Assembly (NCBI GenBank): GCA_023333565.1
Contig: JAJKFH010001934.1
Span: forward strand, 62,001 to 126,000
Length of the DNA: 64,000 bases
From: Puffinus mauretanicus
Taxonomy: Eukaryota; Chordata; Aves; Procellariiformes; Procellariidae
Direction of reading: 5' to 3'
The notes under the pieces were generated by a model. That model saw only the letters and a list, made by a program, of their open reading frames with translations, was not told the origin of the DNA and did no database searches. How positions within the stretch are numbered: the first letter of the stretch is position 1; each line of letters begins with the position of its first letter. A program made the position numbers and the translations under genes. Of the stretch, positions 58,246-64,000 are shown piece after piece.

Positions 58246-59504
58246 TTTGGCAAGGGAGCTGGGGGACCCGGCCCCGGAGCGGGTCGATGGCTCTGTGCAG
58301 GATGGGCTGTCCCCCCCTGCAGCCCCCCAAAGGAGGGGGATGAGCCTAAGGGCCCCCCCCGAAGTCAGGCAGCGCCCAGCCCACTTCCTCCGGGGTACCC
58401 ACAGACCTGCACCCCTGCACCGCATCACTGCCATTGGGTTAGTTTTGGGGTGCACAGGAGCCACGGACCCTCGACCGACCCCCCCAGAGCCCTCCCGCGC
58501 AGACAGACCCAAGGAGGGTTTCCCCAGGGGTCGGGTGGCTTTGCCCAATGTGACTATGGAGACAAAAATGGAGCTGGGGGGACCAACACGAGCCTCAACC
58601 CACATCCCCGCATGCCTACCCAGCCCCAGTGCCTGCCCCGAGGGTCCTGCATCCCCGGGAGGGGAAACTGAGGCACAGGGCACCAGGTGCCCATGACGCA
58701 CATCCCGCGGCAGCCCTGTGCCGAGGAGCCAGGGAGAGACGCGGCGCTGTCACCTCCGCGCCCGCCTGGGAGGAGGGTGACAGAGCCCTCTCCCCAGGTT
58801 ACGGTGCTCTGCTGCAAAATCAGGCAGGCTGCAGGCAGGCTGCAGGCAGGGAGCTGCCGCGCTGGCGGCCCCCGCTCTTGGGCTGATAGACAAGGGGACC
58901 CCGAGGGCTGCAAGAGCCACCGGCGCTCCCCAGCACCCAGCTGGGGGACCAGCCGGCTCTGGCACCGGCACGGTGACGGTGACGTGGGACCCTCGTGCAC
59001 GGTGCAATGGCCACGTCCGCGGCGCAGTGGATGTGGGGTCACTCGACCCCTTAAAGTCCCCGAAAGGAGCCCGTGCGTCGCTCCCGGGTGCCTGCTCGCC
59101 AATCAGCCTCTTCCCGGGGCTGGGGAGCGCAGGCGCTCGTTAGCAGCCGCTCATTAAGAGCCCTCCGGGAGGAGGAAGGTACCCGGGGCACCTGCACCTC
59201 TGTTTAATGAGCTGCAGCGCCATTAAACACCGGAGGGGACCTGGGGCACGGTGGGGCTGGCTGGTGCGGAGGGCTGACCCCCACCCTGACCCCCACCCAA
59301 ACCACGGTGTGGGTCCCCGTGCCGGCGTCAGAGGGGGAAAAGGGAGGGACGTGGGGAGCGGAATCATGGTGACAACTGCAGGCAGCGGCGGTGGCAGGGC
59401 CATGCGGCAGTTGCTGCCAGGAACGCCCTGAGCTCCCTGCCAGCCCCGGGGGGCACCCGGCTGTGGCTGCATCCCCCACGCCTGCACCCATGGGTGCTGC
59501 ATGG

Positions 59505-59705
59505 AGAGGGCGATGGTGCTGGATAGCGGTGCCGTGCACTGCACCGGTGCTGGTGCTGGATAGCGGTGCTGTGCACTGCACCGGTGCTGGTGCTGGATAG
59601 CGGTGCCGTGCACTGCACCGGTGCTGGTGCTGGATAGCGGTGCTGTGCACTGCACCGGTGCTGGTGCTGGATAGCGGTGCCGTGCACTGCACCGGTGCTC
59701 GCGCA
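59505..59705. repeat. 37-bp minisatellite, five copies in a two-unit higher-order pattern
   Basis: GGATAGCGGTGC starts at 59521, 59558, 59595, 59632 and 59669. Odd copies read GCCGTGCACTG and even copies GCTGTGCACTG, so the array is built from a 74-bp dimer. Confidence 0.93.
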
Positions 59706-60054
59706 GAGGCGGGACAGGACCCCTGGGTCCTTGGGGTTGGGACCTTCCCACCGTGGGTGCCCCCGAGCTGGGAAGGGGACCCAGACGTCCTGCTCCCAAG
59801 GACCTTACCCAGCACCCAGAGCTCCCAGTTTGGCCATTAAAGCACAGCCTCATGCAGTGCCTAGAGGGGACCCAGGCGTCCAGGGCGATGCTCCCAGGTG
59901 CACCCTAAGACGATCCCATGACTCCCACCCCAGCACCCAGTCCCGTAGGACGCCTGGGTCCGAGCGCCCGAGCGCCGCAGCCCCCCCCCCCACCCTCCCA
60001 CCCGCGTGGGGCTCTCCCTCGTTAATGTTTACTCGGGTTCATTAGCGCCGGCAC

Positions 60055-60068
60055 ATCACCATGGCAAC
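60055..60068. promoter_or_regulatory. RFX X-box site
   Basis: ATCACCATGGCAAC (GTTGCCATGGTGAT on the minus strand) matches the RFX X-box with an intact GTTGCC half-site. It follows an AT-richer pocket at 60018-60050 with GTTAATGTTTACTCGGG. Confidence 0.4.
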
Positions 60069-60959
60069 CCTGCAAGCTGCGCGCCGCCATCGGCGCCACC
60101 GCCACGAGGCACCGGGGACATCCCCGCGCGTGGGGTCACCGTGGGCACTCGCCACCACCCACCACCCACTCCAGGCACGATGTGGGGCCGGGGGATGGCG
60201 CGGGGAGCCAAGGGGGTGCGGGGAACATTGGGATTCGCCTCCTCCTTGCCAAAGTGGCGCAGCCCGGTGTCACCCAGACGAGGTGACAGCACCCGCCGCT
60301 CGCCCCCGAAGTGCCCGCTGCCGTGCCGGGGCTGCAGGCGTGTGCGCGGCGCTGCCAACACGCCTCGGTGCTGCATTATTTATAAACCGGAGGAGCAGAG
60401 GGCTCGGCAGCAGCTGCAGAGCCCTCGCGGGCCACCCTGCCCCGTGTCACGCAGCCACCGAGCCCGCTGGCACGGTGGCACCGCAGCCCCGGCAGCCAGG
60501 AGGGATAATGGGGACGAGGCTGCCCGTGGGGCTGGCAGAGCCATGGGGTGCCCAGATGCCACCCTGGCGTCCCCTCGGATGCGGCGTGCGGCTGATGCAA
60601 CACGTGGGGACGTCCGGTGAGTCCCCGTGTCCCCTGCGCCAGCGCAGCACCCCAAACTGCCTCCTGCCGCCGCGTGAGCCCATTGCAGATGGGTTTGGGT
60701 GATGGCAGCAAAGGGGTGCCCCCACCCAAGACTCAGCCAGCACCCCCCCCCACGGCACAGGGCAGAACCCCGGCTGTACCACAGCACCGTTCACCAAGAA
60801 GCAGGATGCGGCCCCGGCGTTTTCTGACACCACCGGGCTCCTTTTGCTACGGCAAACAGGTTTTCCTTAAGCTTTGCAGAATCCTCCAGCCTCCTCCCCC
60901 TCTCCGAGTCCCACCTCCGGGCTGGGGAGGCGGCGGGGGGGGGGGTTGGAAAGGCTGAG

Positions 60960-61235
60960 TTGGGGCTTTTAATTTTTCATTATTAATTTCCCATCGACGC
61001 CGAGAGGCGCCGGGGCTCGCTCAGCCGCCCCCAGCATCGCCCCCCGCGCTCCCTCGCGCTCTCCTGGAGCTCTGCACCGGCTGAAGCCGAGCCAGGCTGC
61101 CGATAGGATTAATTCTGCATGACTGCCCATCTCCGCGGGGGGATCTAAGACCCTCAGGCCTGCAGCAATCTTTAAAATTCCTCCAGCCCAACTTAATTCC
61201 CTCTTCCTGCAGAGCTGGCGCATCTGCTGCAGTCA
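60960..61235. other. AT-rich island, candidate conserved element
   Basis: Contains TTTTAATTTTTCATTATTAA at 60967, CGATAGGATTAATTCTGC and CTTTAAAATTCC, within GC-rich flanks. Candidate enhancer by composition. Confidence 0.3.
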
Positions 61236-62279
61236 GGCACGGAGAGAGGGAGATGGAGGGAGAAGCGGAGGGGGGGGGGGGGACGCTGGCACCCAGGACC
61301 GCCGCCGGCTCCGGCGCCAGGCGATGGCCCTGCTATGGTGGTTACGGTCCTGCGTTGTCACACCCAAAGGCATCACCCATCCCGGTCCCATGGGTGGTGG
61401 TAAAAGGAGAAGGTTTACGCTGGGGATGGGGGAAACTGAGTCACGCTGGGGTAGCCCTGGGGATGGTGGCCGGACACAGCATGGCCCCTGGTGTGTTGTC
61501 ACCCTCCACCCCCCCGCCCCGGCTGGGACTCCCCAAACCAGGAGGGTGACTTAAAAATGGGGTTTTTCAAACACCTCTGGGCTCTGCCTCTCTGGGAAAG
61601 GGGAGCTTGTTCAGACCCGCCCCCCCCACCCCGCTCTCACCCTCCGCAGCCCCAAAGGACAGACCCCCAGGGACAAACATCAGCCGGGGACACTCAGGAT
61701 CCGGGATCCCCGGATTTTGGGATGGCTCAGGGAAATGCAGCTGCTGCTTGGCAAACAGCCCCGCACCCCTGCGCAACAGCCCAGGGGCAAAGCCCCCCCC
61801 CACCCCAGCCCCTCTCCCAGGGGCCAAGGACCCCACTGTCACCCAGGGGTGACAGAACCAGCACTCCGGGACCCCCTGCCCACGCGAGGCAGCAGAGCGA
61901 GGAGCCTGGCCAAGCTGAGGGTGCTCCCCCCCGCTACCCCCCAAACCCCCGCCATGCACCGCGGCAGCCCGGGGACGCCGGCGTGTCCCCGCGCTTTGAA
62001 GGCTCAGCCGCCGCCACGCCGAGGCTGGCAGCCGGCGGGCATCGCTAACCTTCAGGGGGGCAGCGGGGAGAGGCAACGGGGAGCAGTGGCGGTTGGGGGG
62101 GGGGGGGGCTGGAAGATGCAGCCATCAAATTCCAATCCCTGCCTGCACCCACCATCCAGCACCCAAGGTGTCGGCAGTTGCCGGACCCAGGAGAATCCAT
62201 CCCTTTGCTTTCTTGCCTGCAACTTGCCCGGCTCGCCTGGCAGCCCGGGAGGAAGATGAGGAGCGCAGCCCAGCCCAGC

Positions 62280-62440
62280 TGCCGACGGAGCTGCGGATAC
62301 ATGCATTTAAATCACTTATATCTTTACTTTCTCCTGCGCTGGCTGTGAGATGGGCTTTTTTTGCATGCGTAATTAGGGGGTGGAACAGATGGCGGAGGGT
62401 TCGTTTAAAGTAATGCATCCATTAAAATAACCTTCGCTGT
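62280..62440. other. AT-rich island, candidate conserved element
   Basis: Contains ATACATGCATTTAAATCAC, TTTTTGCATGCGTAATTAGG and TAAAGTAATGCATCC, with homeodomain and POU-like cores. Low CpG. Inferred. Confidence 0.32.
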
Positions 62441-62715
62441 CGGGGACTGCGCTCCGACAGGGGCCTGTTTCACCGGGGGCGGTGGGGAAGGCGGGAAGAG
62501 GTGGGGGGGGGGGGCTTTGTTCTGCAGGTTGAGAGGGGGGTTCGGACTTTGGGAAGGCGACCCGGAGCGCACAGTCCCTTTGGGATGCATCATCCCGGAT
62601 GGTGGGATGAAGGGACGAAGCTGGTCCGGATACACCTCCACAGATGAGAGCTGGGGACTAAACTGGGACTAAACTGGGGCCAAATTGGGGTTGAATCGGT
62701 CCTCTGCGGGGCTCA

Positions 62716-62729
62716 GTTTCCATAGCAAT
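62716..62729. promoter_or_regulatory. RFX X-box-like site
   Basis: GTTTCCATAGCAAT matches the X-box pattern with one mismatch in the right half-site. It lies about 90 bases left of the 100-bp palindrome. Confidence 0.35.
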
Positions 62730-62819
62730 ATGGCAGTGAGAATGGCGGGGACTCAAAACCTAGCCAAGGGCCAGCGGCCAGCCCTCCGGCATCTCCCAAG
62801 CTGGGGAGGATGCCCACGG

Positions 62820-62919
62820 GGCGGGCACGGTCCCCGCCATCCCCACGGGGGGCAGCTCCGGCCGGGGGTACCCCCGGCCGGAGCTGCCCCCCGTGGGGAT
62901 GGCGGGGACCGTGCCCGCC
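62820..62919. repeat. Perfect 100-bp palindrome with no spacer
   Basis: Bases 62820-62869 are the exact reverse complement of 62870-62919, centred in GGGGGTACCCCC. The match ends abruptly at 62819/62920. The sequence is GC-rich and would form a 50-bp hairpin or cruciform. It gives the same Gly/His/Pro/Arg-rich peptide on both strands, which is an artefact of the symmetry. Confidence 0.97.
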
Positions 62920-64000
62920 TCTCTCCCCCACCCACCCACGAAATAAGCTGGAGGAGGACATTTCGCCTTGCCACGCAGCACCAACCGCCTCTCCTATTTC
63001 AAACCCCCGGGATTCCCGGGAGAGGCAGGAGGGCTTTGTTCAGGCACCGGAGAAACGGAGGCCAGAGAAAGCAGGAGTGCCCTGCCAGCTCTTGTGTTTC
63101 ACTCCCGCGGAATGCCAGGGAGGGGAGGGCAACGCTGTTTCCCCCACCACCACCACCCAACCCCCCTACCCCCATGGGCATCCAGCCCCGGGCTGCAGGG
63201 TGCTGAGGTTGGGAGGAAGAGGAGGGGATGAAGGATGGGGAGGCGGGCGTCGCGCCGATGCCGTGATATCACCACGTGCGGCCGGGGCTGGCAGCGGGTG
63301 GGGGGATGACAGGCGATGACACGCACCCGCGGTGGCACGGCAATGCCGAGCACGGCGCTGGCTGGGTTGGAGCAGCCGTAATAATAAAACTCTCGCTCTA
63401 AATTACACCCCTATCCTGAAGGAGAGCAGAAGCACCCGTGGGTACCCCTTAAATTTGGGGGTTCCAGAGAGGCAGATGCTGGGGAAAGGGCTGGGGAAGA
63501 GCGAGAGCAGCAGCGAACCCAAAGCCACCCATGCGTGGTCAAATATTTAGTGTGCACTTGCTAAGGTGCTGCTGCTGCCTTTAGGGCATCGCTGCGTCTG
63601 AAACATCAGAGAGGTGGGAACCGGAGGGGGGGGATGGGGAGCAAATGCCAGGGCTGCGCTGGAGGTGGGGGGGGGGTTTCTCTCTTTTCCAGCTGGTCTG
63701 GGGAGGGGGGGGGGGAGCCAAAGCTGGCCCCCCCGCCCCCCACAGCGCAGGGAGCTCAGGAAGGGCTGGGATAAGCTCTGCTTCGCCCCGAGCCGTGCAA
63801 ACGCTGGCCGCTGCCTCGCCGCCCCCTCCCCGGCCACAGCCCCCAGACCCCGTGGGGCTGCACGTCTCTCCCTCCTCCTCCTCTTCTTCTTCCTCCTCCT
63901 CCAGCCCCTACATGCCTCGCCGGCACCCTGGGGTGCTGATGCCAACAGCGGGACGGGGCCGCTGCTCTTGCCAACACCTCCGTGCCCGGTGCTGGGGGCA
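62920..64000. other. GC-rich right edge, no gene seen
   Basis: An AT-richer pocket at about 63375-63415 (AATAATAAAACTC, CTAAATTACACCCC) and a purine/pyrimidine tract (CTCCTCCTCCTC) at about 63868-63902. No protein-like frame or exon structure was found. Confidence 0.3.

Noticed and set aside
54800..64000. FGR-like tyrosine kinase gene expected beyond the AHDC1 5' side by synteny
   Set aside because: No kinase motif (for example HRDL or DFG in protein-like context) was found in the frames here, so the neighbour must lie outside the window.

Overview
This window looks like a GC-rich, repeat-poor, gene-sparse piece of a vertebrate chromosome, most likely a bird microchromosome. The reasons are the extreme GC content, abundant C/G homopolymers, many short-unit minisatellites, short introns around the one clear gene, and no recognisable SINE, LINE or LTR element. 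There are no bacterial-type operons, rRNA or tRNA genes, and no CRISPR array.

The only protein gene I recognise with confidence is AHDC1 (AT-hook DNA-binding motif containing 1, Gibbin) on the minus strand. Its single large coding exon runs from an ATG at 23368 to a TAG at 18410 and encodes 1652 residues. The start, the two AT-hooks, the conserved blocks and the TVTSL C-terminus all agree with the mammalian protein as I remember it. Around it I can see splice signals for a 110-bp intron just after the stop codon, candidate 3'UTR exons reaching down to about 14.43 kb, and upstream exons at 23869-23909, 25071-25233 and 37811-37870. These upstream exons join in one open frame to AHDC1 and would add 99 residues at the N-terminus. 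This is the most interesting prediction here and needs RNA evidence.

Layout. 1-2.45 kb: AT-richer intron-like sequence. 2.45-2.72 kb: a minus-strand promoter with two CCAAT boxes and a first exon with a strong donor; from remembered human synteny (WASF2 lies 3' of AHDC1 on the same strand) this is a candidate WASF2 5' end. 3.2-14.4 kb: intergenic DNA with a 46-bp and a 91-bp minisatellite and islands of AT-rich, probably conserved sequence. 14.4-18.4 kb: AHDC1 3' region, interrupted by a large 46-bp minisatellite. 18.4-25.2 kb: AHDC1 coding and nearest 5' exons. 25.2-37.8 kb and beyond: long 5' introns or flank containing short-unit minisatellites, poly(T) tracts, two striking perfect inverted repeats (31934-32023 and 62820-62919) and AT-rich islands carrying homeodomain, POU, TEAD, OTX/PITX and RFX-type motifs. 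A CpG-dense stretch at 53.2-54.8 kb is one possible AHDC1 promoter.

Most of the many open frames in this window are a by-product of GC richness and of tandem repeats whose unit length is not a multiple of three. Statements about human genes come from memory; no alignment or database search was run.
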